From Nostoc sp. CHAB 5834 (GTDB taxonomy: Bacteria > Cyanobacteriota > Cyanobacteriia > Cyanobacteriales > Nostocaceae): a stretch of 64,000 nt of DNA. The stretch covers positions 1-64,000 of the forward strand of contig JAIVFU010000030.1 of assembly GCA_020829485.1 (NCBI GenBank), in the 5' to 3' direction. The first letter of the stretch is position 1, and each line of letters starts with the position of its first letter. Shown piece by piece: positions 9,387 through 18,078 of this stretch. The notes under the pieces are model-generated. The model had not been told where the DNA came from and made no database searches. It saw nothing but the letters and a program-made list of their open reading frames with translations. Position numbers and translations under genes: made by a program.

Positions 9387-10117
9387 TTGTCCTCAAAAAA
9401 ATATTTCCTCGGATAAGAAAAATAAAAAAGCCTGTACAATCTTCAGCATGAAATTGTAATAGGTTTAATCTATTGGATCGAGACTTATATAAACTATCTA
9501 AGATTGTCAGCCATAAATGCTAGTTATTCTAAGTAATAATCACATGTCAGTAATTAAATTACAAAAACTATTGTAAGTAAATTTACTTTTAATATGGAAG
9601 TAAGAATTTTTGCTTCTGTACATAATTACAGCCATTTTGTATTGTATCTTTAGCATTAGCTTACCCTGGCTGAACCTAAATCTAACGCAGTCTGACTGTA
9701 AAATCCCAAGCAATAAAGGCTACACCAGCGCTAGATAAAGAAGATTCAGCAGAGTAAATATAGCGGTTCTCAATTAAACATCTCCGAAAATGAATTCTTT
9801 TGACGTTGCAATGCAACGTCAAGACAAGGGTTTCAGGTAACGCATAATTAATTTCTGGAGATGTCTATTGCATAGAATACAGATCATTTGTAGGGGCACA
9901 GCAATGCTGTGCCCTATTGTGTATTGCTTCCATTGGAGAAGCGCTATAGTAACTTGTGGATACCGCGTGGCCGACTTGATGTAAGGGATAAAAAATTTTT
10001 GCCCCAAATTTGTTTGTCAGAGGCAAAATTAGGGAATGCTTAAAATAGCAATTGATAACCCAGAAATAGGGATTATATCAATTACAGTATCAAGAAATTA
10101 TTAAGGTAGCAGTGGCA
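9387..10117. other. Intergenic stretch between divergent genes
   Basis: About 730 AT-rich bases separate the DegT gene (minus) from the GAF gene (plus), so promoters for both should lie here. The only structured content seen is the MITE-like repeat at 9778-9868. A 62-codon ORF on the minus strand overlaps that repeat and is not credible. Confidence 0.45.
9778..9868 (-). repeat. MITE-like palindromic element, copy 1
   Basis: A roughly 91-bp unit bounded by inverted ends ACATCTCC and GGAGATGT(CTA), with the 19-bp palindrome GACGTTGCAATGCAACGTC inside. Two further copies occur at 30141-30234 and 63463-63554. This copy is inverted relative to them. The terminal inverted repeats and small constant size suggest a non-autonomous mobile element. 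Confidence 0.8.
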
Positions 10118-11671
10118 ATGGTAGAGCCTGAAAACAAATTATTTGCCCTAAAGGATGGTTGGGACTCTCATGAATCAAGAGAACAACAACGCCTCAAAGC
10201 TTTGTCAGATTTAGGTTTGCGGCAACCAGAGACTATTCCGGTTTTTGAAGAGGCCACACAGACTGCTGCCCACTTTTTGGAAGCACCAATTTCCATATTG
10301 GGATTTGTGGATCAAGAACGCCACTGGTTCAAGTCGGCGGTGGGCTTATCTAGGCTGGGGCTAATGAATCATTTGGCACAAAGCCGCCAATTGTCACGCC
10401 AGGAATCCTTTTGCACTCAAGTAGTAGAAACTTTTCAAGTATTTGTAATTAGTGATACGCATAACCTTACAGATCCACTACTTGCTAGCAGCAAGTTAGT
10501 GCAGGATTATGGTATTCGTGCTTACTTAGGAGCGCCACTGATTGATGCTGAGGGACATTGTTTGGGTGCATTGGCGGTGATGGATTTAGTGCCGCGCAAT
10601 TTTACAAACCGAGACATTGAGTTTTTACAAATCATAGCTCGTTGGAGCATGAGCGAATTTGAACGTAACCGACTCCTGCAACGGAGACTCGAATCAAGCA
10701 CTCCCGCGATCGCTCCAATATTTTCACTCAATGACGAACGTAATACTGAGATTAAAATCACTCCAGCCATTAAAGATAGTGGCTCTGTTTCTACCAAGGA
10801 ACTGAAACTGGAACTTTTGGATCAGCTAACTCAGGAGTTACGCACGCCCTTAACATCTGTACTCGGTATGGCTAGTGTTTTAGGACGTGAGATTTATGGG
10901 CCTTTGACAACTAAGCAGAGAGAATATTTGGAAATTATCCAACACAGTGGTCGGTACTTACTTTCTTTAGTAAACGAAATTACCGAACTAGGAGCTATGG
11001 ATGAAAATTCAACTGTGCTAAATATAGCTCCTGTGGATATCGAAATGCTGTGTCAACAAGCTATCAATACCCTTGAAGAAGCAGCTAATCGCCGTGAACA
11101 AGATATTCGCCTCTCTATAGAACCGGGACGCAATCGCATTTGGCCTTTAGATAAAGACAAGGTGCGGCAAATTCTCTATCACCTGGTTTTCAGTGTGATT
11201 CAACTTTCGGCTACAGGTAGCATTGTTCGTATTCATGTTTCTTACAAAGAAGATACGCTCAACATTACTATTTGGGTTTCCCACCCTTGGTTAGGGGACG
11301 GTATTACTGAAGTTGATCCCTATTTCCGTCTCAATTCTTTGTCGCTGCTGGAGCTAACAGGTGAAGTAGCAACTTACAGTACTCATGCACAAAGCCAGGA
11401 ACAAGGAGATATTTCAGCAGTAGCAGTGGATAATTCAAAAAACTTGAGTGCGAATCACTCAAATTTCTTTGCTGCTAGTTCAGGTATAAATTTAGCTAAA
11501 TCACATGGAAATATCTCTCGTGAAAGTTTAGGTCTGTTGCTAAGTTGTCAACTGGCAGAATTGCATAGTGGACAAATTCTGATTCAAGGTTCACCAGAAT
11601 CAGGATATCGTTATGTGCTTTCTTTGCCACTGCAACTGGCGACTTCTTCACAAACAATAGGCGATGTCTAA
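10118..11671 (+). CDS. GAF-domain protein with degenerate histidine-kinase module
   Basis: About 517 residues. Residues 25-190 form a GAF domain (SILGFVDQERHWFKS, FVISDTH, YLGAPLIDAEGHCLGALAVMD). Residues 230-300 resemble a HisKA dimerisation domain, LTQELRTPLTSVLGMASVLG, but the phosphoacceptor His of the SHELRTP motif is Gln (about residue 240). The ATPase-like C-terminus also lacks a normal N box (YHLVFSVIQL) and glycine-rich boxes. This looks like a signalling pseudo-kinase that may sense through GAF and act by dimerisation. ATG 10118 was preferred over GTG 10112; both follow an AAGG. No response regulator is adjacent. Confidence 0.75.
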   Translation: MVEPENKLFALKDGWDSHESREQQRLKALSDLGLRQPETIPVFEEATQTAAHFLEAPISILGFVDQERHWFKSAVGLSRLGLMNHLAQSRQLSRQESFCTQVVETFQVFVISDTHNLTDPLLASSKLVQDYGIRAYLGAPLIDAEGHCLGALAVMDLVPRNFTNRDIEFLQIIARWSMSEFERNRLLQRRLESSTPAIAPIFSLNDERNTEIKITPAIKDSGSVSTKELKLELLDQLTQELRTPLTSVLGMASVLGREIYGPLTTKQREYLEIIQHSGRYLLSLVNEITELGAMDENSTVLNIAPVDIEMLCQQAINTLEEAANRREQDIRLSIEPGRNRIWPLDKDKVRQILYHLVFSVIQLSATGSIVRIHVSYKEDTLNITIWVSHPWLGDGITEVDPYFRLNSLSLLELTGEVATYSTHAQSQEQGDISAVAVDNSKNLSANHSNFFAASSGINLAKSHGNISRESLGLLLSCQLAELHSGQILIQGSPESGYRYVLSLPLQLATSSQTIGDV

Positions 11672-11932
11672 TCACTGCCAGTAGGGAACAGGTTAGAGGT
11701 TATAGAGGATAGAGAAATATAAATTAATACTTTGTTATGTACTAAGTACATGAAGAGTTAATCAATGGCTGTCTTCACTTAGTATTAGTTGAAGTGCTTT
11801 AGATTACATTTGGTGGCTGATGGCTATGAGTAAGAGCATCATCACTAAATTGCAATCTACATTATTACCTTTTTATAGACATAGGCATTATGATCAATTC
11901 CAAGTTCTGCGTCGGCAGGCTAATTGATCGCA

Positions 11933-13360
11933 ATGTTTTTTATGAATTTAGTCTGGCAACGATTTACTTTATCATCTTTACCGCTCAAAGAATACCTTGC
12001 TACCAGTTACGTACATCGTTCTCTGGTGGGACTGTTAAGTTCTTGGCGGCAAACCAGCGTCTTGATTCAGTGGGGAGATGCGACAGCAACTGCTTTACTC
12101 AGTTTAGTATATGCGCTTGCACCTTTTACTTCGAGTACATTGGTGGGCTTGTTGCTGGTGGCTTGTGTAGCGTTTTGGCTGTTGTTGACTTTATCTGATG
12201 AAGTAACACCAGCAAATGTCTCTTCAGTCACTCCCATTCACCTGCTGGTATTGCTCTACTGGGGGGTTGCCGCAATCGCAACGGCGTTGTCACCAGTGAA
12301 AAAGGCGGCACTTAACGACTTGGCAACGTTGACCTTATATTTGCTGCTATTTGCCCTTTGTGCCAGGATACTGAGGTCGCCTCGCCTCCGGTCTTGGATT
12401 ATCATCCTTTACCTGCACGTATCGCTAATTGTCAGTGTATATGGGTTGCGGCAATGGTTTTTTGGAGCCACAGCACTAGCAACTTGGGTTGATCCAGAAT
12501 CTCCTCTGTCTAAGACTACAAGAGTCTACAGTTATTTAGGCAATCCCAATCTATTGGCTGGATACCTTTTACCAGCAGTAATTTTTAGCTTAGTGGCAAT
12601 TTTTGCATGGCAAAGCTGGCTTAAAAAAGCTTTGGCATTAACAATGTTGATTGTAAATACTGCTTGCCTAATCCTCACTTTTAGCCGTGGCGGGTGGATT
12701 GGACTAGTGGTAGCAGTTTTGGCTGTGATGACATTGCTAGTTTATTGGAAAAGCGTAGAAATGCCTCCTTTTTGGCGCACTTGGTCAATACCGATTGTCT
12801 TAGGAGGTTTGATCGGGGTATTGATACTAGCAGTGATATTTATAGAGCCTGTGCAGATCAGGGTCTTGAGCATTTTTGCTGATCGCAAAGATAGCAGTAA
12901 TAATTTTCGCCGGAATGTCTGGGATGCTGTTTTCGAGATGATTCGCGATCGCCCGATTTTCGGCATTGGCCCTGGCCATAATTCTTTTAATAAAGTTTAT
13001 CCCCTTTACCAACGCCCTCGTTACACTGCTTTGAGTGCTTATTCTATTTTGTTAGAAGTGGCTGTAGAAACTGGCTTTGTTGGTTTAGGCTGCTTTCTCT
13101 GGCTAATAATCGTCACCTTCAATACGGCATTTCTACAGATGCGACGATTGCGACGATTGAGAAATGTAGAGGGATTTTGGTTAATTGGAGCGATCGCTAT
13201 TTTGTTAGGGATGCTAGCTCATGGAACCGTAGATACTGTCTGGTATCGTCCTGAAGTTAATACCCTCTGGTGGCTCATTGTTGCCTTAATCGCTAGCTAC
13301 TGGACACCTTTAGCTCAAAATCAGACAAATTCATCTAACTTAGAACCAACAGTAAATTAA
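11933..13360 (+). CDS. IctB-family O-antigen-ligase-like membrane protein
   Basis: About 475 residues with ten or more membrane segments. The region SYLGNPNLLAGYLLPA, the FSRGGWIGLV motif and the FGIGPGHNSFNKVYPLYQ loop are typical of the IctB family, which shares the Wzy_C/O-antigen ligase fold. IctB was first named as a bicarbonate transporter from mutant phenotypes; direct transport has not been shown for the family, and the fold suggests glycan ligase or polymerase chemistry. The start is uncertain among TTG 11924, ATG 11933 and ATG 11942. A hairpin follows the stop codon. Confidence 0.8.
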   Translation: MFFMNLVWQRFTLSSLPLKEYLATSYVHRSLVGLLSSWRQTSVLIQWGDATATALLSLVYALAPFTSSTLVGLLLVACVAFWLLLTLSDEVTPANVSSVTPIHLLVLLYWGVAAIATALSPVKKAALNDLATLTLYLLLFALCARILRSPRLRSWIIILYLHVSLIVSVYGLRQWFFGATALATWVDPESPLSKTTRVYSYLGNPNLLAGYLLPAVIFSLVAIFAWQSWLKKALALTMLIVNTACLILTFSRGGWIGLVVAVLAVMTLLVYWKSVEMPPFWRTWSIPIVLGGLIGVLILAVIFIEPVQIRVLSIFADRKDSSNNFRRNVWDAVFEMIRDRPIFGIGPGHNSFNKVYPLYQRPRYTALSAYSILLEVAVETGFVGLGCFLWLIIVTFNTAFLQMRRLRRLRNVEGFWLIGAIAILLGMLAHGTVDTVWYRPEVNTLWWLIVALIASYWTPLAQNQTNSSNLEPTVN

Positions 13361-13370
13361 AATGATTAAA

Positions 13371-13403
13371 TTGTCAGTTGTTTTTCTACTGAACAACTGA
13401 CAA
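13371..13403. terminator. Perfect 12-bp stem hairpin between convergent genes
   Basis: TTGTCAGTTGTT at 13371-13382 pairs perfectly with AACAACTGACAA at 13392-13403, with a 9-nt loop. It lies 10 bp after the IctB stop codon and faces the convergent WGxxGxxG gene. It probably acts as a terminator for the plus-strand gene. There is no long T run, so a factor-independent role is inferred only. Confidence 0.55.
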
Positions 13404-13500
13404 TCGCCCCTCGCTCATGAGGAAAACCCCCTTGGCACTAGCCTCTGGCTTTGGGAGAAGACCGGGCGCGCTGGCTCATTTCGACTTCCGCCTTGTGGTA

Positions 13501-13791
13501 CTAGTCCCTATAGGTAGTAGCTCCTGGAGCATTAGGGTCGCGGTAAGCGGTGGGTTGGTTCTCACTCTTTTTACCACCCAAACCAGCTAAACCAGCTAGA
13601 CCAAGTAATCCTAGCCAACCCCAATCAAAACCGTTGCGATCGTCGGAAGTGGTCGTTGTGGTCGTTCCTGAAGTAGTATTTCCTCCGGGGTCATTTGTCG
13701 TCTGAGCTTGTGCGGATAGAGTTAAAGGTAAAACTCCTATACTCAAGCTGAGAACACCAGCACTAACAGCTGTAATGAAATTACTTTTCAT
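13501..13791 (-). CDS. WGxxGxxG family secreted/anchored small protein
   Basis: 96 residues from ATG 13791, preceded by AAGGAA; the longer ORF upstream lacks signal features. It has a signal peptide (MKSNFITAVSAGVLSLSIGV, cleavage near AQAQ), a Thr/Ser-rich linker and a C-terminal hydrophobic Gly-rich stretch, WGWLGLLGLAGLAGLGGKK. That stretch defines the WGxxGxxG family, in which it is thought to act as a C-terminal membrane anchor or sorting signal. A short hydrophilic tail (YRDPNAPG, YRD) follows, so it is not strictly terminal. Function is unknown. The exosortase locus is 5.5 kb away, but a link is not established. Confidence 0.72.
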   Translation of the reverse strand: MKSNFITAVSAGVLSLSIGVLPLTLSAQAQTTNDPGGNTTSGTTTTTTSDDRNGFDWGWLGLLGLAGLAGLGGKKSENQPTAYRDPNAPGATTYRD

Positions 13792-13972
13792 AAGTTGTAA
13801 CAATTCCTTATGCCATCCGAAGTTACTCACCACTGTAGCGATTCCCAACTTTAAGAAAATCAATCTGCGGCTATAAACTAGGAATTTTCACAACTCACGC
13901 TATGGACATACAACATACTTTTTACAGCAAGGGGTTTCTCACTCTGGTGTGGTAGTTTAGCGGCACTAACGC

Positions 13973-14446
13973 TCAATAGTTTTTCATTGCCCGTTGAATG
14001 TCACGCTGGTCTTGGCGTCGTTTCAGGTCTTCTCGCTTATCGTGGAGCTTTTTACCTTTGCCAAGGGCTATACTTACTTTTACCCAGCCGCGTTTGAGAT
14101 ACATTTTCAAAGGGATCAAAGTTAAACCCTGCTGTTCAACTGTGCCAATTAGCTTGCGGAGTTCTTTGCGATGCAACAGCAGCTTGCGTGTACGCCGTGG
14201 TTCATGATTAAAATATTGTCCACTAGCGTTATAAGGCGAGATATGCACATTGATCAACCATGCTTCACCATTGCGAAGCAAAGCATAGCCATCTTGGAGA
14301 TTGACTTTACCCGCACGAATCGACTTCACCTCGGTTCCTGTCAACTCAATTCCAGCTTCGTAAGTTTCTAGAATTTCATACAAATAACGGGCTTGGCGGT
14401 TGTCGCTAATAACTTTGTAACTGTCGTTGTTGCTCTTGTCGCTCAT
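13973..14446 (-). CDS. smpB: SsrA-binding protein SmpB
   Basis: 157 residues, normal length. It binds tmRNA and delivers it to stalled ribosomes for trans-translation. Diagnostic segments are RYLYEILETYEAGIELTGTEVKS, GKVNLQDGYA, INVHISPY and the C-terminal basic tail GKGKKLHDKREDLKRRQ, which enters the decoding centre. It is a single gene flanked by long spacers. The tmRNA gene was not seen in this window. Confidence 0.96.
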   Translation of the reverse strand: MSDKSNNDSYKVISDNRQARYLYEILETYEAGIELTGTEVKSIRAGKVNLQDGYALLRNGEAWLINVHISPYNASGQYFNHEPRRTRKLLLHRKELRKLIGTVEQQGLTLIPLKMYLKRGWVKVSIALGKGKKLHDKREDLKRRQDQRDIQRAMKNY

Positions 14447-15131
14447 TGATAATTTTGTGTGCTTTAAATGTACCTAAAAAATTATTTGGATTGGCTTGTT
14501 AATTATAGGCTGTATCTTAGAACCGCTATAAATTCTGAACTGTATATCACTAATTTAGCTTTTATCAGTTCACAATTAAGAGTTTTCTGGCAACTTTAAG
14601 TTATATGATACCGATTACCTATAAGATTGGTAAGACTTACGGCTTAAGCCGCAAGTCTTAGAAAGTTTGATTTTATGTAGTTTCATAAAGAATTGGTATG
14701 ATGCCAATAATCATTAGTGATTAGCTAAGAATTAATTACAAAAGGCAAAAAATAAAAAATATTTATTCCTACTTAGCTTTTGGTAAATTATTAATTAAGT
14801 TAATATTAATTTACACAAGTGAGTATTTACTGTGCTTTATTGATGAGTTGTTACAAACTACAAAGCTCTCTATGCCTCCCAAGCGGAGGGAGTCAGCCCC
14901 AACCCTTGGGGACGCACTCGTGTTCGGGGAAGTCAAAAGTCAAAAGTGAGTTACACTTCTTTAACCCTTTTTAAAGATTTAAGATTTTCTTTATAGATCA
15001 TCCTTAGAGACATCATTAGTTGGTAATCCTGTCATAGTATGAAACATAAGAACACTATTATTGCCTGTGTTCACTGATCAAGCGCGTAAAAGCAAATTTC
15101 TGAGTAAAAAAATGCTAGGGGTGTATTGTCC
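14447..15131. other. Long AT-rich spacer between smpB and response regulator genes
   Basis: About 685 bp with divergent flanking genes. It contains one near-perfect 30-bp palindrome (14631-14660) and a GC-richer patch at 14875-14935 (ccaagcggaggg, ccttgggga). No ORF with a plausible start, tRNA or riboswitch was recognised. Confidence 0.4.
14631..14660. repeat. 30-bp near-perfect palindrome
   Basis: TAAGACTTACGGC and GCCGCAAGTCTTA face each other around a 4-bp centre, with one mismatched (G-T type) position. It lies in non-coding DNA 180 bp upstream of smpB. It may be a dispersed palindromic repeat or a small hairpin RNA; nothing further can be said. Confidence 0.6.
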
Positions 15132-15815
15132 ATGCCCTTGACGATCCTTGTAGTGGATGATGATTTGGGAACTCGTCTGTCTGTTAGCGACTATCTTGAA
15201 CTGTCTGGCTACTCTGTGATCACGGCTAATGACGGTCAAGAGGCTTTGGTTATGGTGGATGAGCATCATCCAGATTTGATTGTCACGGATATCGTGATGC
15301 CGCAGATGAATGGCTACGAATTAGTGCGCCGGGTACGTCAACAACCAGTGTTTCGGTTATTACCTGTAATTTTATTAACAGCCCGAACTAAGACCCAGGA
15401 AAGAATTTTAGGCTACCAGTCAGGGTGCGATTTATTCTTACCCAAACCTTTTGAACTGGAAGAGTTAGCAGCAGCAATCCGCAATCTTTTGGAGCGATCG
15501 CAAATTATTCAATCGGAGTATCGGTTTTCTCATAAAGAGAGTTTGGGCATTTCCGCCTCGACAAAAGCGGGGGATGCCCATAATTCTTTGTCCACTCAAA
15601 TTCAGAAATCCCACTTGCACTCATTCCTAACTCATAGAGAACAGGAAGTTTTAGAGTTATTGACTCATGGTCTTTCTAATGCCGAAATGGGTCATCAGCT
15701 ACACCTGAGTCCTCGCACAGTGGAAAAGTACGTTAGCAGTTTATTGAGAAAAACCTCAACCAGCAACCGAGCGGAATTAGTGCGTTTTGCCATGAAGCAT
15801 GGTCTAGTGGAATAA
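15132..15815 (+). CDS. NarL/LuxR-type response regulator (Ycf29-like)
   Basis: 227 residues from ATG 15132; a TTG two codons earlier is less likely. The receiver domain has the acidic pair VVDDD, the phosphoacceptor Asp53 in VTDIVMP and Lys105 in PKPFE. The C-terminal LuxR HTH reads LTHREQEVLELLTHGLSNAEM and LSPRTVEKYVSSLL. The long conserved receiver stretch (RLSVSDYLELSGYSVITA) resembles the cyanobacterial and red-algal plastid Ycf29 (TctD-like) regulators. Its cognate kinase is not adjacent. It converges on the phosphatase gene through a perfect palindrome. Confidence 0.85.
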   Translation: MPLTILVVDDDLGTRLSVSDYLELSGYSVITANDGQEALVMVDEHHPDLIVTDIVMPQMNGYELVRRVRQQPVFRLLPVILLTARTKTQERILGYQSGCDLFLPKPFELEELAAAIRNLLERSQIIQSEYRFSHKESLGISASTKAGDAHNSLSTQIQKSHLHSFLTHREQEVLELLTHGLSNAEMGHQLHLSPRTVEKYVSSLLRKTSTSNRAELVRFAMKHGLVE

Positions 15816-15819
15816 AAAA

Positions 15820-15863
15820 AGTTAGGAGTAGAGACGCGATTAATCGCGTCTCTACTCCTAACT
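15820..15863. terminator. Perfect 44-bp palindrome, bidirectional terminator and dispersed repeat
   Basis: AGTTAGGAGTAGAGACGCGA, a TTAA centre and the exact reverse complement form a perfect palindrome between two convergent genes. It overlaps the last bases of the phosphatase gene and is preceded by a run of A. The core AGACGCGATTAATCGCGTCT recurs at 22140-22159 (inside thiL) and 23511-23530 (another convergent junction), so it is both a repeat family and a plausible two-way terminator. Confidence 0.8.
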
Positions 15864-16328
15864 CCTAACTTTTGCAAGCAGACCTTCACAAGCATCGATC
15901 AGTAAATCAATAACCCGATTAAATCCCTCTTGACCACCGTAATAGGGATCTGGAACTTCCTTCAGGGTGTGTCGAGAGCAAAACTCGCACATCAAACGCA
16001 CTTTATGCTGGTATTGCTTAGTTTGATCAAGCTTGAGGATGTTCTCATAATTTTCTTGATCCATCGCTAAAATTAAATCAAAGTCTTCAAAGTCTGACTT
16101 TTGAAACTGGCGTGCTCGACCACGCAGTTTAATTCCCAACTTTGTCGCAGCCGCAGCACTCATGCGTCTGTCAGGTGGGCTACCAACGTGATAACTAGAT
16201 GTACCAGCTGAGTCACAGAGTATCTGTTCGCTCAAGCCAGCCTGCTCAATTAGATGGTTCATAATGTTTTCTGCCGATGGCGATCGGCAGATGTTACCTA
16301 AGCAGACAAATAGCAACTTGTAAGCCAT
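15858..16328 (-). CDS. Low-molecular-weight protein-tyrosine phosphatase
   Basis: 156 residues with the P-loop CLGNICRS (C-x5-R-S) near the N-terminus, the general acid loop DPYYGG near residue 131 and the SAGTSSYHVG segment, all standard for LMW-PTPs. These enzymes dephosphorylate tyrosine (often BY-kinases in polysaccharide loci) or small phosphates. Here it is 11 kb from the BY-kinase-like gene, so a functional link is only possible. The stop codon lies inside the palindromic repeat. Confidence 0.92.
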   Translation of the reverse strand: MAYKLLFVCLGNICRSPSAENIMNHLIEQAGLSEQILCDSAGTSSYHVGSPPDRRMSAAAATKLGIKLRGRARQFQKSDFEDFDLILAMDQENYENILKLDQTKQYQHKVRLMCEFCSRHTLKEVPDPYYGGQEGFNRVIDLLIDACEGLLAKVRS

Positions 16329-16390
16329 AGATATTTTTTGTCAAGAGTTAATAGTCATTTGTCCTTTGTCGAATGACCAATGACTAATGA

Positions 16391-16738
16391 CTAAAATCCA
16401 GGAAGTTCTAGTCCACTGGTCAATTCTTCCATACGTTCCCGCATTGTTGCTGTGGATTTGTTGTAGGCTTCTTTCATTGCCACTGTTACTAGATCAGAAA
16501 GTACTTCTGCACCTTCTCCTAGAGCATCGGGAGAAATTTCTACCCGCTTGGGTTCTTGGTTCCCACTGACAATCACCTTCACCAGACCACCGCCAGATTC
16601 TCCTAGAATCTCCATTTGCTCCAATTCTTCTTGGAGTCGCTTTGCGCCTTCTTGAACTTGCTGCGCTTTCTTAAAAGCGTCAGCCAATTCTTTCATTTTT
16701 CCTAAGCCAAAGCCGAATCCTTGTCCTTTACCTGTCAT
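16391..16738 (-). CDS. YbaB/EbfC family nucleoid-associated protein
   Basis: 115 residues. The core [32 protein letters not shown] and [22 protein letters not shown] match the YbaB/EbfC fold, a small dimeric DNA-binding protein. In cyanobacteria it is often linked to murB and murC as here. It is co-oriented with murB and murC, separated by a repeat-filled gap. Confidence 0.9.
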   Translation of the reverse strand: MTGKGQGFGFGLGKMKELADAFKKAQQVQEGAKRLQEELEQMEILGESGGGLVKVIVSGNQEPKRVEISPDALGEGAEVLSDLVTVAMKEAYNKSTATMRERMEELTSGLELPGF

Positions 16739-16834
16739 AATTAGTTTTACGCGTATGCGTTGAATAACAAATCAAATTCAATTATAGATGCGGTAAGTAA
16801 TTTGCCTCTTTTTTTACCAATAATTAATGCGTCA

Positions 16835-16955
16835 TAGAATGGGGAGTAGGGAGTAGGGAATAGGGAATAGGGAATAGGGCATTGGGCATTGGTTATTAAT
16901 TCATCTCCCTCATCTTCCCCACTCCCCACTCCCCATTCCCCATTCCCCATTCCCT
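16835..16955. repeat. Short tandem repeats (GGGAATA / GGGAGTA / CCCCATT heptamers)
   Basis: Runs of GGGAGTAGGGAATAGGG on one side and CACTCCCCATTCCCC on the other are partly complementary, so the region can also fold into a hairpin. It lies immediately downstream of murB. A 67-codon ORF here is only translated repeat. Confidence 0.85.
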
Positions 16956-17955
16956 ATCCACAAGCACCTTGAAACTCTCCGAGCATTTTGACTTCTGGCT
17001 CTAAATTAATAGACCAACGTTCTTGTACTTGATGTTGAATGTGGCGAATGAGACAGAAGATATCACTAGCTTTTGCTCCACCACGGTTAACGATAAAATT
17101 AGCATGGAGTTGTGCTACTTGCGCTCCACCAATTTGGTAGCCTTTCAAACCAGTTTGTTCAATTAACCAGCCAGCGCTGTAAGGTTTGGGATTGCGGAAC
17201 ACACTCCCACAACTGGGGAAGTTGTATGGTTGAGTGCTTAACCGATGCTTTTTGTGTTCTCTGGTGATTGCCACAACTTTTGCTGGGTCTGCACCTGGCG
17301 CGAGTTGTAATGTGGCTTGGGTGACTATGCGATCGCCACCTTGCAATAATGAAGTTCGGTAGCTATAACCTAACTGATCCGGGTTAAGAGTTTCCAACGT
17401 ACCATTGGGTGAAAGTACCTGGGCGCTAACTAACATATCTGCGATACAGCTATTATGTGCCCCTGCATTCATCACCACGGCTCCTCCGGCTGTTCCAGGG
17501 ATACCAACAGCCCACTCCAATCCTTGCCACCCTAATTCTGCTGCCGCCCATGCCAAGCTAGGAATTGATTCTCCAGCAGCAACGGTTAATTGACCGGTTT
17601 GGGGGTCAAAGTTGCTGAAGCGGAGATGACGAGTAGCAATGACTAAGCCTGATATACCCCCATCGCTCACTAGCAAGTTAGAACCTGCTCCTAGCGTTGT
17701 CACCTTTAAATTACGTTCTTTGGCGTATTTAAGACTTGCTTGCAGTGCTTCTAAGTTTTGGGGGGCAACGTATAAATCAGCTGCTCCCCCAACTCGATAG
17801 GAAGTGAATGCTGACAAAGAAGCCTGGGACTTAATCGCACAATCAGTATTGGGTAAGTAAATTACTTCACTCTCCACCGAATTAGTTGTTTGATGTTTCT
17901 TTGTATTCAAAGCAGAAACTGTGCAGACGTTTCCAACTGCCTGGGAAATGGTCAT
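16954..17955 (-). CDS. murB: UDP-N-acetylenolpyruvoylglucosamine reductase MurB
   Basis: 333 residues; an FAD enzyme that reduces UDP-GlcNAc-enolpyruvate to UDP-MurNAc in peptidoglycan synthesis. Visible features are SYRVGGAADLYVAP, LGAGSNLLVSDGG, GIPGTAGGAVVMNAGAHN, YSYRTS (active-site Tyr/Arg), FPSCGSVFRNP (the Ser that protonates the intermediate is in GSVFRNP) and a final Glu near LEPEVKMLG. The spacing is that of type I MurB. It follows murC on the same strand with a 120-bp gap. Confidence 0.96.
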   Translation of the reverse strand: MTISQAVGNVCTVSALNTKKHQTTNSVESEVIYLPNTDCAIKSQASLSAFTSYRVGGAADLYVAPQNLEALQASLKYAKERNLKVTTLGAGSNLLVSDGGISGLVIATRHLRFSNFDPQTGQLTVAAGESIPSLAWAAAELGWQGLEWAVGIPGTAGGAVVMNAGAHNSCIADMLVSAQVLSPNGTLETLNPDQLGYSYRTSLLQGGDRIVTQATLQLAPGADPAKVVAITREHKKHRLSTQPYNFPSCGSVFRNPKPYSAGWLIEQTGLKGYQIGGAQVAQLHANFIVNRGGAKASDIFCLIRHIQHQVQERWSINLEPEVKMLGEFQGACG

Positions 17956-18078
17956 CTTTACTTTTTTTGGTAAAATTTTTACATTTATTTACCGCAAAGA
18001 TACGGTAATAGAGTTAACCTATGGAACTGTTGCTAGACGATCGCTTTGCTCAGAAATAAAACTTCGCAAAGTCTCCAC

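Noticed and set aside
9819..10007. 62-aa minus-strand ORF
   Set aside because: Its 3' part is the MITE-like repeat and the rest has no supporting feature.
11740..11760. NtcA binding site (GTA-N8-TAC)
   Set aside because: TATGTACTAAGTACATG is palindromic but has the wrong spacing for NtcA, and no -10 box is positioned after it.
16747..16950. 67-aa ORF on the minus strand
   Set aside because: Translation of the GGGAGTA/GGGAATA heptamer repeats.
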